Shown: positions 44,073 through 55,677, numbered from the stretch's first letter. The stretch is DNA of 64,000 nt from Prorocentrum cordatum (GCA_963575745.1 CAUYUJ010001373.1:33973-97972); one strand, 5' to 3'. Notes: generated from the letters alone by a model not told the origin. Translations and numbers: made by a program.

Positions 44073-45281
44073 CTAGCTCAGGATTGTGCTCACCAATCGA
44101 TCTGCGACTTCAAGGAAGGATGGTCGGGACGAAGGTATGACCTGCCAGCATTCCTTCATCAAGACCCGAAGTACGCCTGGAGTGGTAGCATCTATTGCGT
44201 CCTCCGAAGGACGACCGCCCTCAACGGCAAACACCACAAACTCCGACATTGTCATGGAATCTTTCTTGAAGCAGAAGCTCCCGGCAATCATCTCGTAAAG
44301 CAACATGGCAAATGAATACACATCGACCTTCTGATCATAATGATCCCCATCTGTGTCAAATATTTCTGGCGCCATGAAATACCAAGACCCTACATCCCGT
44401 GTCAACTGGGTTTGGTGATCTTCCTGCGGGAGGTACCTGGCAAGCCCAAAATCGCACACTTTGGCGTGCACCACATCGGTAACTGAGACGATGGGGTGCA
44501 CCAGAAGAACATTCTGCGCCTTCAAATCTCTATGCACGATGTTCTGTTCGTGCAAGAAAGCCATGCCGTTTGCAATATCGAGAGCGGCCTTCAGACGCTG
44601 ATCCCAGCTGAATATACCGAGCGTAAGTCTTGGCCCCCCTTTCGAGATGTCATACAAAGAGCCACCTCGACAGTACTCGACCACAATGGCGTATGGCAGC
44701 GTATCAATGGAAGCCTCAATGACTCGAATAAGGTTCGGGTGTTGCTGAACATGGCTGATCTTGGCTTCCCGTTCAATCACCTTGGGCGCCACCAATGCAC
44801 CATCTTTAGCCACTCTCGGACGGCTGTGCTCGACATCCACAACCTTCACAGCCACGGTGGAGTCCGCATCATCATTGTCGCGCGCTCTCCAGGTCCCTTT
44901 GTAGACCTTGGCAAATCTGCCAGAGCCAACGAGCTGCAAGGAATCAATGGGCAGGCCTTTCTGGATGAGGAGCTCCTCTACGTCCCCGACATTTCTAGAC
45001 TTCAGCAGCTTCTGCTTGCTCGTTTTCGCAGACTCCCCTCGCCCGACGAAGCCCATCTGTTTCCTCTCGTTCGCCAAGCGTTTCTTCTCCAACTTCCGCT
45101 CCTCCCACCTCCTCTTGCGGTCATCGTAGTCATCCCGTTCATTGCCAATACCGCCAGTCTTTGAACCGTCGCTAGCCTGGCGGTCGGGGCCGTCGTCACT
45201 GGTGAGTGAGTCCACAGTGCTGGACGAGCGCCAAATCGAGAGTGATTTCGTCATAGACGGCGCGAAGGTCACTGCAGCCAT
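44073..45281 (-). CDS. Protein kinase, TKL-like (serine/threonine or dual-specificity)
   Basis: 402 aa, ATG at 45281-45279 and TAG at 44075-44073, no intron needed. The N-terminal 110 residues are polar and contain a K/R/E-rich helix (about 54-90). The kinase domain (about 112-400) has the glycine loop GSGRFAKVYKG (G119-G121), VAVKV with K146, a helix C glutamate (E170 or E172), HRDLKAQN with D252, K254 and N257, DFG with D277, MAPE (E306), DVYSF with D320, and CW...RPSF with R386. So it should be catalytically active. The HRDLKAQN loop, the GSWYFMAPE activation segment and the CW-x6-RPSF end fit the tyrosine-kinase-like group better than AGC or CDK kinases. No membrane segment or signal peptide. 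It stands alone, and its substrate is unknown. ATTCAG ends 13 bases upstream of the ATG and could be a trans-splice acceptor (inference). Confidence 0.95.
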   Translation of the reverse strand: MAAVTFAPSMTKSLSIWRSSSTVDSLTSDDGPDRQASDGSKTGGIGNERDDYDDRKRRWEERKLEKKRLANERKQMGFVGRGESAKTSKQKLLKSRNVGDVEELLIQKGLPIDSLQLVGSGRFAKVYKGTWRARDNDDADSTVAVKVVDVEHSRPRVAKDGALVAPKVIEREAKISHVQQHPNLIRVIEASIDTLPYAIVVEYCRGGSLYDISKGGPRLTLGIFSWDQRLKAALDIANGMAFLHEQNIVHRDLKAQNVLLVHPIVSVTDVVHAKVCDFGLARYLPQEDHQTQLTRDVGSWYFMAPEIFDTDGDHYDQKVDVYSFAMLLYEMIAGSFCFKKDSMTMSEFVVFAVEGGRPSEDAIDATTPGVLRVLMKECWQVIPSSRPSFLEVADRLVSTILS

Positions 45282-45394
45282 GATGCAGACCGAACTGAAT
45301 TATCGAACGATGGGCGCAAATCTCGCCTGTTTGGTAGGACATTCGCTGGCATTGTTTTCCGCTTCTCTTCTTGAGCCAAATTGGGTACGGAAGC

Positions 45395-45445
45395 CTCTTG
45401 GCCCCTCTTGGGCTCTCTTGGGCTCTCATGGGCTCTCCCTGGAAT
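45395..45445. repeat. GGGCTCTCTTG short repeats
   Basis: CTCTTGGGCTCTCTTGGGCT and related units just upstream of the kinase. Similar CTCTTGGGCC units occur at 47145-47205. Confidence 0.5.
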
Positions 45446-45719
45446 AGGCTGGGGTCCTGTTTGGACATGTTGGGGGGCCGATGGGGTCGTCGCCTGGGGC
45501 GCCCCGGCGCTCTTTCGGGCAACAGGGGACGCCCTGGGGAGGCGGGGGCCCCCAACAACGTTGCTTTGTCGCCCCTGAGGGCGGTGTTGCCCGGGGCCCG
45601 AGCCTCGCGTGTATGAGAGATGCAAGGGCGCAGGCGTGCTGGTCACACGGCTCCTCGGGCAGCCGACGCAATGCAGCAGGACTCTGGGACTCTGGGAAGT
45701 GGCGCCGCGAAAGGCCAGA

Positions 45720-45835
45720 CCTCCCGCGGAACATCCGCGGGAGCCCAGGCCTCTGGAGAAAAATCCGCGAGAGCCCAGACCCCCCACGAGAATCTCGCGA
45801 GAGCCCAGGCCTCCCGCGAAGACTTCGCCACTTGG
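45720..45835 (+). repeat. 30-bp repeat, in frame
   Basis: GAGCCCAGGCCTC(T/C)... units have a 30-base period for three units, each ending in CGCGA. A long plus frame (about 45481-46638) crosses it and reads a 10-residue repeat (RESPGLPR type), but it continues into C-rich and GC-palindromic repeats, so I do not call a gene. A G run of about 20 lies at about 45989-46008. Confidence 0.6.
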
Positions 45836-46246
45836 GCCAGTCCTGCGCTCACTTGCCGAAGGCCTGCCAATCTTGGGCGCGGCCCCCGAGCAGAATCCGA
45901 GAGCCAGCCGCTCGGGCGCGCGGGGCCTGCTATGAACCGCCCAGGCGGTCTCTTCGGAGCACTCCTCGGGAGACATTTGGGCCCTCCTTGGGGGGGGGGG
46001 GGGGGGGGCTTTTCCCTCCTCCTCCCCCTCCTCCCCCTTCCTCCCATTCCCCCTCCTCCCCCTCTACAGTTACTCGATATGAATACTACTCTCCCTCTTC
46101 CCCTGATGACGGAATGGGAGTAGCCGACCCCCCCCCGCGTAATTACCCTTTCTTTACACACAGGTTTCCCCAGAATTGGGTTTTCGCCGGCATTTTGTTC
46201 CAAAATGCTGCTCTCGCTGAGGCGCCGGCCTCATTTTCGGGCCCCG

Positions 46247-46800
46247 CTCGTTCCGAATCGTGCTCCCGCTGCAGCACTGGCATCATTTCCGCCGGCGCCC
46301 CGGCTGCACGCCCGAGCCGGCGCCCAGGCCGGCGCTTGGGCCGGGTCCGGAACCGGTTCCGGCCGCCGCCGGAAAATCGAGTTCCGAGGCGGCGCCGAAA
46401 AAAGGCCATTCTAATATACATTTTTCTTTTGAAAATGCTGAATTCGGCGCCCGGGAGGCCTCCCGGGCCGATTCCGACGCCCGGGCCGGCGCCCGAGCCG
46501 GCGCCCGGGCCGGACGCCCGAGCCCGCGCCCGGGCCAGCGCCCGGGCCGGGTCCGGAGCCGGTTCCGGCCGGCGCCGGAAAATCGAGTTCCGAGGCGGCG
46601 CCGAAAAAAGGCCATTCCAATACACATTTTTCTTTTGAAAATGCTGAATTTCTGCTTCTGGCGCCCGGGAAGCCTCCCGGGCCGATTCCGGCGTGCTTCC
46701 GCTCGTTCCGAATCGTGCTCCCGCTGCAGCGCTGGCCTCATTTCCGCGTTTCCGCTCGTTTCGACTCGTGCTCCCGCTGCAGCGCTGGCGTCATTTCCCG
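46247..46800 (+). repeat. Interleaved 209-bp and 50-bp repeats
   Basis: CGAGGCGGCGCCGAAAAAAG, CATTTTTCTTTTGAAAATGC and GCGCCCGGGAGGCCTCCCGG occur at 46351-46482 and 46560-46693, about 209 bases apart. GCTCGTTCCGAATCGTGCTC and CCGCTGCAGCACTGG occur at 46247, 46698 and 46750. Between them lie many GCCGGCGCCCGGGCC palindromic units. CATTTTTC-TTTTGAAAATG is itself nearly self-complementary. Confidence 0.75.
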
Positions 46801-47670
46801 CGCCATGCCACGGCATGCAATGCAATGCTAGGTTGATACTACGCTTTGCGGTGCTCTTCTACGCCATGCCACGCCGTGCTCTACAATGCATCACGTACCC
46901 TTTCGGGATCATTGCCCTGCTCGACATCCGACTGTGCGAGTAGAGAGGGGATCTGCGCCATGGTAAGGGATGGGAGGGAGGGGTAGGATGTCAGATATGA
47001 CGCGAGCGCACCTAGCTTGCCCTCCCCCCCCTCCCCCCCCCCCTCCCCCTCCCCTTGGGAGCGTCCTGGGGCCTTTTTGGGGGGCCCTCGTCAGCTCCTT
47101 GGGTGCCCTCTGGCTGTCTTGGCGCAGGTGGGGGAGCCCCAGGGGCTCTCTTGGGCCATCTCAGCGGCCGTCGTGAGGCTCTCTTGGGCCGATTTCGGGC
47201 TGTCTTGGGGGCCTCCCCGCGTGCTTTTAGGTCTTTCTGAACGGCGTTGGAACCCCCATTGGGATTTTTTGGAACTCCCAGTGGATCTCTTCGAAACACG
47301 TTGAATGGAAAAATGTGAGGATACAAGGAACAATACAATAGCCGATCATGATTGGACTTTCTCTGGTGTTTCAGGCCTCTCCTGGAACGTCGTGGAGCCT
47401 GCCTCGGATATCTTTTAACATGTATGTGCGGCTATTGGGCCTACTTGGGGGCGGCCCACGATCCATCTGGAACCGTCTTGGCGCCACCTGGGAGCCCTCG
47501 TGCGGTTTCCAGCGTCCCTTGGAAGGCCGAGGGAGCCGGGACTACAAATCGCAGGAGCGGGACAAAGTGCAGGAGGGTGCCAGGGGCCTGGTAACCTGGT
47601 AGATTGTGGATTCCTCGATGCTGATATGCACTACGGGCGCATGTGTTAGGTATAGTATGTGATTCATGTG
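46801..47670. other. No gene seen
   Basis: Short CCATGCCACGCC repeats lie at 46800-46895 and a C-rich run at 47020-47055. The remainder looks unique and has no supported coding sequence. Confidence 0.4.
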
Positions 47671-47677
47671 TGTTATT

Positions 47678-47870
47678 GGTGCGCGTGCGTGCGCGCGTGC
47701 GTGCGTGCGTGCGTGCGCGCGTGCGTGCGAGCGTGCGTGCGTGCGTGCGTGTGTGCATGCGTGTGCGTGTGTGCTTGTGTGCGTGTGTGCGTGTGTGCGT
47801 GTGTGCGTGTGTGCGTATGTGTTTGCATTCGTGCGTGCGTGTGTGTATGTATGTGTGCGCGCGACCGCGT
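47678..47870. repeat. TGCG / TGTG dinucleotide-rich tract
   Basis: GTGCGTGC and GTGTGTGC units alternate for about 190 bases. Frames give V/C/A/R peptides only. Confidence 0.9.
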
Positions 47871-48366
47871 ATACAATGAACATGTGCATTGTGTAATAAC
47901 GACGGGTGGTACGCAAGCCAGCCCCTTGGAGGCTGAAGTTGGGAGTTTGTGGGCCACTGGCGACAAAAACTCCAGGGGCGCAAGGGTACCCTAACCCGCC
48001 GCCATCCTTGCCGAATTGGCGTCGGGGCCCAAAGCAAAAGCATCGCAAGGACGCAGGGGTACCCTCAGAATCCGCGCGTCCCTCCGGCGTGGCGCCAGAA
48101 TCAAAAAGCACCTGCTCGGGTGGGCAACGCGGCGCACGCTTCGGGCGCTGGGGCGCGCAAGGGGCCCCCTGCCTGCTCCGCGTCAGCAGGGCCACGCCCG
48201 CCCGCGAACGAGGAAACGGCCGAAAGCGGGGGCGGCGCGTCCGAGGACGGCCAAAGGCACCCTGCCTGGCCCGCCCCTTAGGCAACGTCCGCCCGCGAAC
48301 GAGGAAACGAACGAGGGCAGCGGCGGCGGGCCCAAGGACGGCCAAGGGAGCATTGCTTGGCCAACG

Positions 48367-49755
48367 TACTCAATATGCTTCCCCGCCAGCAGGTGGGTCA
48401 CCCGAAAACTGGCTGACAAAACCACTTGTTTCACTTGGCATCAACATGAGTTGGTTCAGTCGTGCTCCGCACTGTTTCCCTGTGTAGCGCGCAACGCACT
48501 GGTGACCCACCAGCGGGTGGGTCACCCTAAAACTGGTTGAGAAAAACCAATTGTTTCACTTGCATCCTGGGCCTCACTATAAGCTGGTGAATTTGATTCC
48601 GCGCGCTTCCCCTGTGTGGCACGCAGCGCACAGGTGACCGACCACTGGGCGGGTCAGCCAACCAATCGTGTCACTTGAGTTCTGGGCCTCAACATGAGTT
48701 GGTGCAATCGTGCTCCATACGTTCCCAGCACGCAATGCACAGGTGACCCAATAGCGGGTGCGTAACCCGACAACGGGTTGCGAAAAATCCTCCGTTCCAC
48801 TTGCATTCTGGGCCTCAACATGAAATGGTGAAATCGTGCTGAATACGCTTCCCCTGTGGGTGACCCGCCAGCGGGTGGGTCACCCGAAAAATGGTGAAGA
48901 AAAACAAATAATGTCATCATAAGTTGGTGCGCTCGTACTCCATACGCTTCCCTAGTGTAGCGCGCAACGCACAGGTGACCCAATAGCGGGTGGATCACCC
49001 GAAAACGGGCTGCGAAAAACACACAGCTCCACTTGCATTCTGGGCCTCAGCATGAGTTGGTATGCTTCCCCAGGTGTAGAGCGCACCGCACGGGTGACCC
49101 ACCAGCGGGTGGGTCACCCGAGAAGTGGTTGACAAAAAAATGTTGTGTCACTTGCATGCTGGGCCTCAGCACGAGTTGGTGCAATCGTGCTCCAAACGCT
49201 TCCCCTGTGTAGCGGGCACCGCGCAGGTAACCCACCAGCGGGTGGGCCACCCGAAAACTGGTTGATAAAAACATGTTGTTTCATGTGCATGCTGGGCCTC
49301 AACATGAGTTGGTGCAATCGTGCTCCATGTGCTTTCTTTGCGGAGCGCGCAACGCACAGGTAACCCACCGGCGGGTGGGTCACCCGACAACTGGCTAGCA
49401 AAAACCAATCATTTCACTTGCATTCAGGGCCTCAACGTGAATTGGTGCGCTCGTACTCCATACGCTTCCCCTGTGAAGCGCGCAACGCATTGGTGACCCA
49501 ATAGCGGGTAGATCACCCGAGAACGGGTTGCGAAAAACACACAGCTCCACTTGCATTCTGGGCCTCAGCATGAGTTGGTGCAATCGTGTTCAATATGCTT
49601 CCTCAGTGCAGCGCGCACCGCACAGGTGACCTACCAACAGGTGGGTCACGCAAGAACTGGTTGATTGTGTCACTTGCATTCTGAGCCTCAGCATGAGTTG
49701 GTGCATTCGTGTTCCTCACCCCAGTGTAGCGCGCAACGCACAGGTGACCCACGCC
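48367..49755 (+). repeat. Hairpin-bearing tandem array, about 11 units of 115-134 bp
   Basis: Each unit has a GC-rich dyad of the form GTGACCCACC-AGCG-GGTGGGTCAC, then CCGAAAACTGGTTGA, AAAAAC, TTTCACTTGCATTCTGGGCC, TCAACATGAGTTGGTGCAAT, CGTGCTCCATACGCTTCCC and GTGTAGCGCGCAACGCACAG. Dyads start near 48502, 48625, 48743, 48861, 48976, 49095, 49229, 49361, 49492, 49626 and 49743, giving two spacing classes (about 118 and about 133). The dyad at 48502-48525 is perfect. Some dyads keep only a shorter stem (CCAATAGCGGGTGG). Confidence 0.9.
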
Positions 49756-49769
49756 CTCAAGGCAACCGA

Positions 49770-50112
49770 AGAGGAAAAAAGACCGCGAAGGAAGAAAGCG
49801 ACCGAGGGCAACGGCGGCGCGCCCAAGGACGGCCAACGGAGCCCTGTTTGGCCAACGTCCTGGGGGCCACGCCCGCGCGCAAATTCAGCCACGGGCGAGG
49901 GCGAGGGCGACGCGCCGAAAGACGGCCACAGGTACCCTTGTAGCCCGCGTCCTTGGAACTGCCCCCCGGAGGAGCGCCCCGCCGCGCAGCCAAGGGGCGG
50001 CGCCCGCCCCGAGGGTGCCCCGAGAGGCTGGCCAATGGAAACGGCAGAGGACGGGCCGCAGAGGCAAGGACACAAGGGTACCCTGGGGCCCTAGGAAAGC
50101 CGCGCGTCCTTA
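49770..50112 (+). repeat. Right flank related to 48.0-48.36 kb
   Basis: GCCCAAGGACGGCCAA, GGAGC and TTGGCCAACGT occur at about 48329-48368 and 49826-49860. AAGGACnCAnGGGTACCCT occurs at about 48048 and 50066, followed by CCGCGCGTCC. The hairpin array is thus bracketed by related sequence on both sides. Confidence 0.6.
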
Positions 50113-50148
50113 CTATGCGCGTTGACTGTGATGCTGCTACAGCCAAAC

Positions 50149-50575
50149 AGAGAGTGTGTGTGTGTGTGCTGTATGTTGTGTTTTGTGTTGTGTGTGGTGT
50201 GTGATGTGTGTTGTGTGTTGTGTGTTGTCTGTGTGTTGTGTGTGTGTTGTGTGTGTGTGTTGTGTGTTGTGTGCTGTGTGTTGCGTGCTGTGTGTTGTGT
50301 GTGGTGTGTGTGTGTTGTGCGTGTGTGCGTGTGCGTGTGCGTGTGCGTGTGTGTGTGTGTGGTGTGTGGTGTGTGTGGGAGTGTGAGTGTAAGTGTGTGT
50401 GTGTGTGTGCGTGTGTGTTGTGTGTTGTGTGTTGTGTTGTGTGTTGTGTGTTGTGTGTTGTGTGTTGTGTGCGTGTGTGTGTGAATGTGTGTGAATGTTT
50501 TTGAATGTGTGTGACTGTGTGTGAATGTGTGTGAATGTGTGTGCGCGTGTGCGTGTGTGCGCGTGTGTGTGCGTT
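50149..50575. repeat. TGTGTTG / TG-rich tract
   Basis: GTGTGTTGTGTGTTGTG-type units, TG runs and TGTGTGAATG units run for about 430 bases. 50576-51700 holds no gene that I can support. Confidence 0.9.
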
Positions 50576-51709
50576 ATTGATGTGCGATCGTGATGTCCAA
50601 TTGTTATGTGTTATTGGTAGTTGGGCGTCATGTACATGCGCCGCTGCATGATATTGGTGCGTCGCTTCTGTCGGCTGTTCTTGTCATCTACCACCGACGC
50701 ATGCTCTTGATGCGCGTTGATTATGCACGTCGCTGTTGACCGATTCTGGTGCGTTTATAGATGTTCGCCACTGGTGTATGATCACAGTGGTGCGTTGGCT
50801 GCGCCTGTCGTCGACGCATGTGTGTCGCAGGTGTCTGTTGCGCCGCTCTGCTCTTGGCGCGCGTCACTGGCGCCTGCGTTTCTGCTTCGGAAGGCCCCGG
50901 CGCACACGCAGAGGCACTGCCGCGCAGAAGGGGCCAGCGCCGCCAGATGCTGTGTGGCGCGTGGCTTAATGGGGGGGTCATGAACGTGGGGGTCAGAAGC
51001 GGTTCCCTCTCGTGCCCCTTTCGGGCCCCTCCAGAGCCCCAGGGGGCTCGTTTGGGTACCGTTTGGGTGCCTTTTCGGACCTCTCGCCATCCCCCCCCCC
51101 CATTTTATGACCCCCCAGCACGCAGCGCCCGGTTGTGTGACAGCGCGCGGGCCCCGGACTGGACACTCGTGCTCACAGGCGGGCCGGGGAACGACGCGAT
51201 CTCTCGTCGCGGCGCCAGCGGGCGCGCCGCGCCCCCAAAAGCAACGACGGGAGGCCTCGCGGCGCTCGGCGCGCCCCAGAGAACGGAGGCGAGGCAGAGG
51301 GCGGCCGCGGAGGACGGGGCGAAGCGGGCGCCACGACGACTGCTGTGTGAGTCCGCGGGCGCGCGCGGGCCGAAGCCGGCGCGGGGGCCGGTCGGGCCAC
51401 GGACGGGGACGCGCCGAGGAGAGCCGGAGCACCTGGCTCGGCGCTCCTCGTTAGGGCCTCCCGCGGCGCCCCGGGCGCGAGGCCCCGAACGATGGCTGGA
51501 AGGCAGCCCCGCGAGGGGGGGAGGCGCCGCCGAGCCGCGCGCGGCGTCAGCCGAAAGCCGTCGTCTGGAGATCAGACGTGCGCCGACTCGGGAGGATCGC
51601 GCCTGCTCGCGGTCTGGCTCTTGATGCCGACGAGCATCTGAGGTGCAATAGGTAACGCGCGAAGGTATGATCATGCAGCTCAGCGCGGCGTTCAGCAATG
51701 TCCAGTTTT

Positions 51710-52110
51710 TGAAAAAGAGGGCCGCCCCCATCTGCGCAACCCTTGCACAAGCTCGCACTTCTAGTCGCAAGCGTCGACGAATTCTCACGCGAGGTCTCCA
51801 TATTCAAGTTTCTTGACTTTTTGCACAAAGGGTCTTCCCCCATCCTTGAATATGTTGCAACAAGTTAGGTCATATGTGTGCGGCGCTGAGGCGAGAGCCC
51901 AATTTTGAAAAGGAGACACCCTCTATCCTTGAAGCTGTCACAAATGTTTAGGCCGAATGCGCAGGGAGCTAAGGCAAGAGCCCCATGATGGAAAGGAGCC
52001 GCCATGTCATCCTTGAAACTATTCCAGATGTCTGAGACGAATGTGTACGACGCTAAAACGAGACCTGAATGTCGAAAACGATCATTCCTTGACCTGTTGC
52101 AGATTTCAAG
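51710..52110 (+). repeat. 83-bp tandem repeat, about 4 units
   Basis: CATCCTTGAA or TATCCTTGAA begins units at 51841, 51924 and 52006, with a degenerate one near 52083. Each unit continues with (C/A)AA(C/A)(A/T)GT...GCTGAGGCGAGAGCCC and AAAAGGAG. A GAGGAAGTCTCAGGCGAGAC motif follows at about 52130. Confidence 0.7.
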
Positions 52111-52119
52111 CTTCAGGAC

Positions 52120-53470
52120 CATATATTGTGAGGAAGTCTCAGGCGAGACGCCCGGCCCACCCTACCGAAACGCCTGAGGGCCGACAGCGAAGAGATATGT
52201 ACGAGGAAGAGGGATGGAGGACGACGACGGGGACGAGGATAACGACGAGGGGGGGAGGGCCGAGAAGGGGGAGAGGAGGAAGGGCAGAACGAGGAGGAGG
52301 CAAGCAGGAGCAACGAGGGAGAGACCGAGGAGGAGGGAGAACGAGAACAAAGGGCAGGACGAGGACGAGCACGAGGAGGACAAGCACGAGGCGGAGGAGC
52401 GAGGAGGTGCAGGCAGCGGCGCCTTCGCCTCGTCCAGGACGAGCGGGTCACTGGGCAGCACCTCCCGGGCGCCCATGGGGCCTCCCTGCCGTTGACGCGC
52501 CTGCCCTTCAGAGCATCCTCAGTCCCCCTGATCCTCGTCCTCTTATCCTTATCCTTATCCTCCTGCTCATCCTCATCCACTTTCTCCTCGAGCGTCCTCC
52601 TCCTCCTCTTCTTTCTCTCTCTCTCTCTCTCTATTTCTCTCTCTTTCTCTCTTTCTCTCTATTCCTTTAGGTATGTATGTATTTCGTGATTTCTGTTTTT
52701 CGTTGTTGTTTATGTGTTTCGTTATTTGGGTATGTATTTCTTTCTCTATGCTATTCATGTATTCATGTATTTCTTGATTTCTCTCTCCCTCTCACTTTCC
52801 CCATCTCCCTCATCTCCTGGGCACGTCTAGGAGCTTCAACCCCCGAACATTGCCCCCCCAGGAATATCCGAAAGTCTCTCCCATCTCGCCGCCTCCGCCC
52901 CCCTCCCCCGACCTTCAGCCCCTGAGTCCGCTTTCCCCTCAGCCTCACCGTTCCCAACACCCGCTCGTCGTGCTCCTCCTCCTCCTCCTCCGCCTCCTCC
53001 TCCTCCTCGTCCATCCTCCTTCCCCCCATGCCGTCTCTCCCTCTCCCCTTCCGCCGCACCCTTCCCCACCTCGCCTCAACCTCATTTTCGGCGTCCTTCT
53101 CCCACTGCGAAGACCATCGACGGCTACTAATTGACTTTCGTGCCCTTCCCCCCTCTCTTGGCCCCCGTCTCCCTCACATCCCTCTTCCTTGTTGCCCTCC
53201 CCGTCCCCCTGTGTTCGAGGGAGGGCACAGCCCCAGACGAACGTTCCACACGACAGCGTGATCAGCGCGGATGGCAAAAGACCGGAGCGATGAGAAGATC
53301 CCCTCAGATCGCATAGGCGCCAGTGGGGTGGAGAGAGGAGGACAAAGAGAAAGGAAGCATCATGCTCGCATCCGGCTGTCGGATTGCCCCACCAGCAACA
53401 GGCGAGCCTCCTTGTAATCAGTCACCAGACGCCCTCCCCATGGGGGAAGCGAACATGTGTATGTATATAT
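52120..53470. other. Intergenic, with CT-rich tracts
   Basis: G/A-rich at 52200-52420. CT dinucleotide runs at about 52612-52660. TGTATTTC repeats at 52670-52775. A CCT tract at about 52974-53012. No gene is supported. 53471-54080 likewise has nothing recognisable. Confidence 0.5.
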
Positions 53471-54082
53471 GATTGAATACCGAGCCCCACGACAAGGCGG
53501 GGGTGCGCTACAATCGCCAGAGCTTGCGCACCAGCACCAGCATGGGGGAGGTACAGGCCGCCCCCCTACGTACGATCGCTACCGTTGCCCTGGCTAGGGG
53601 GAGGGTGGCTCAGGTAGCCACCGTCACGCGCCAGTGGAAAAAAACAATCTCCGTCCCCGCGCCGTGGAAGCGTAACGACGGGAAGCTCCTGGTGACTCGT
53701 CGGCTTCCGGGGGCCATCAGCGGGCCCTGGGAGCGTCAAAAACACGACCCACGAGGAAGAGCCCGTCTCCCGCAAAAGGTCCAGACCTCTGGGGAGCCGC
53801 GCAGTGAAAAAACAGCCCGGCGCCGGACGTCTGGGAGGACGGCTCGAGGCACCGACGCGGGGGGGGATCGAGTCGAGGGCCCCCTCCTTCGCTCTGCCCC
53901 CCCCTGCTCGGAGGCGACCAGAGGGGCAAAAGGCACAGGGAGGAGCCACACGCAGAACTGATCCAGGGGCGCCCATGGCCCACGTCTTCGTCGAGGCTCC
54001 GTGGCGAAGACGCCCAGTGCCCGCCCCGAAACGCAGGAGGCGTGTGCCAACATTGGCGAGGAGCCGCATGTGGACCCTGCTA

Positions 54083-54225
54083 CGGGTAAAAAACACACTG
54101 TGGGTAAAAAACGCACTGTGGGTAAAAAAACACACAAAAGAACACACAGTGGGTAAAAAACAGTGTGTGTGTGTGGGTAAAAAAAAAACACACACACTCT
54201 GTGGGTAATAAACACACACTCTGCT
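54083..54225 (+). repeat. GTGGGTAAAAAACACACT repeat
   Basis: Six or seven units of 18 to 30 bases share GTGGGTAAAAAA followed by CACAC. Odd because it is AT-rich inside GC-rich DNA. 54226-55600 is GC-rich and shows no gene or strong repeat. Confidence 0.75.
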
Positions 54226-55604
54226 GCTGGGGCCTTCGGTGGAGCTCCCGATGGGGCCACGGAGCGCGTGGGGCGGGGAATCGCATGTGGACTTTGGAGC
54301 CATTCGCCCTCGTCGTCGCCTCTGACCCGCGGGGCGCGCGCGCGGGCCCGGCCCGGCGGGCGCGCGCCGCATCGCCGCCGCACAGGTCCAGGATGGCCCC
54401 AGAGCGCAACAGGGGCGCCAGGGCCATCGCGGGGCGGCGGGCGGCAGCGGGGCTACGCCGGCGCCATCGGCCGCGGCGGTGGCCCGGGGCCCAGGTGGGC
54501 GGGCCCCTCCGACGAGAGCGCTCCGCGGTGCGGCAGCAGCGGCGCCTCGTCTGCGTGCGCGGGTCCGGCCGGCCCCCCCCCCCCGCGCGCGACACGCCCG
54601 CAAGCCGCGCCTGTGCTCCAGAGGTCCCTCCGACGAAGCTCGAGCGGTCGAGCCAAGACGAAGCCAGGACGAGGACAAAATCGGGCGAGGACAAGAATCG
54701 CGAACCTCCGAGGTCCGGCGGCTCCGGAGGACGTCTCGGGCGCCGCGGCCTCCTCAGAGCCGTCCGGAAAGCTCTGCAACGGATGTCTCCTCGTCCTGGC
54801 CCCGTCCGACTGGGGGCCCGGGTCCCGTAAGATCCAGCGTCGCAATCTGTTGCTTCGCACGGGGCGCCTCCGCCAGGGCTCGGGCCAGGGAGGCCCTCGA
54901 GGATCGATCCGGCCCGGGGGAAAATCGCCGAGAGTTTGGGTCGAGGGCCTGGGCCTGGGCTCAACCTACGTAAACAATTTTTGTCGGTTTCGTTTTGTGC
55001 GTGTTTTCCCTGCGCCTGCGCTTTCAGGGAGGCGCGCCAGGTGAGAGGTACGAGGCCCTGCAGGTCAGCCCGTGCTTCGCAGCACAGTGGCGCATGCAGG
55101 AGCTGGACCTTGCAGCTGTTTCCTTCAGATCAGGTAGGATTGCAGCCTGCCGCGGAGAGCCACGCTGCAGAGTTGGGGCCCCCGGCCCCACAATTGCATA
55201 CGAGCCTTGTTTTCCCTCGTTCTGTCTTCGTTCCACCTCTGCTGCAGAGAGAAACCAAGACAAAAACGGCACACGACATCGCCAAAACACCGTGCAGCTC
55301 GGGCCGTGGCCTGGCTCGTGATAGCCTTAGGTCGGGCATGTCCCCCTACAGACGGATTTTGGACGAAGTAAATACTCAACCAAAAATCCCCCCCAAAAAA
55401 ACGTCCTCATAATATTGTTTGACTACTTGGGAATACTCCCACTGTAGAGGGACAGGCCCGATTTCATGATAGCCCACGATGCCGCAACTCGTCGCGACGT
55501 CGGCCCTTAGGGCCCTTCCAACGAGCACGCGCCAGGGCGAGGCGCGCAGCAAGCCGCTTCGGGTCTCCATCCACGAGCGCCTTGCATCACAGTCGAGAGT
55601 GCGA

Positions 55605-55677
55605 GCCTCCTCCTCCTCCTCTTCCTCCTCCTCCTCCTCCTCCTCCTCCTCCTCCTCCTCCTCCTCCTCCTCCTCCC
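55605..55677. repeat. CCT tract
   Basis: About 24 CCT units with one CTTCCT interruption. Confidence 0.9.

Noticed and set aside
45481-46638. 385-codon plus-strand frame
   Set aside because: It passes through a 30-bp repeat, a G run, C-rich tracts and GC palindromes; the open frame is explained by their composition.
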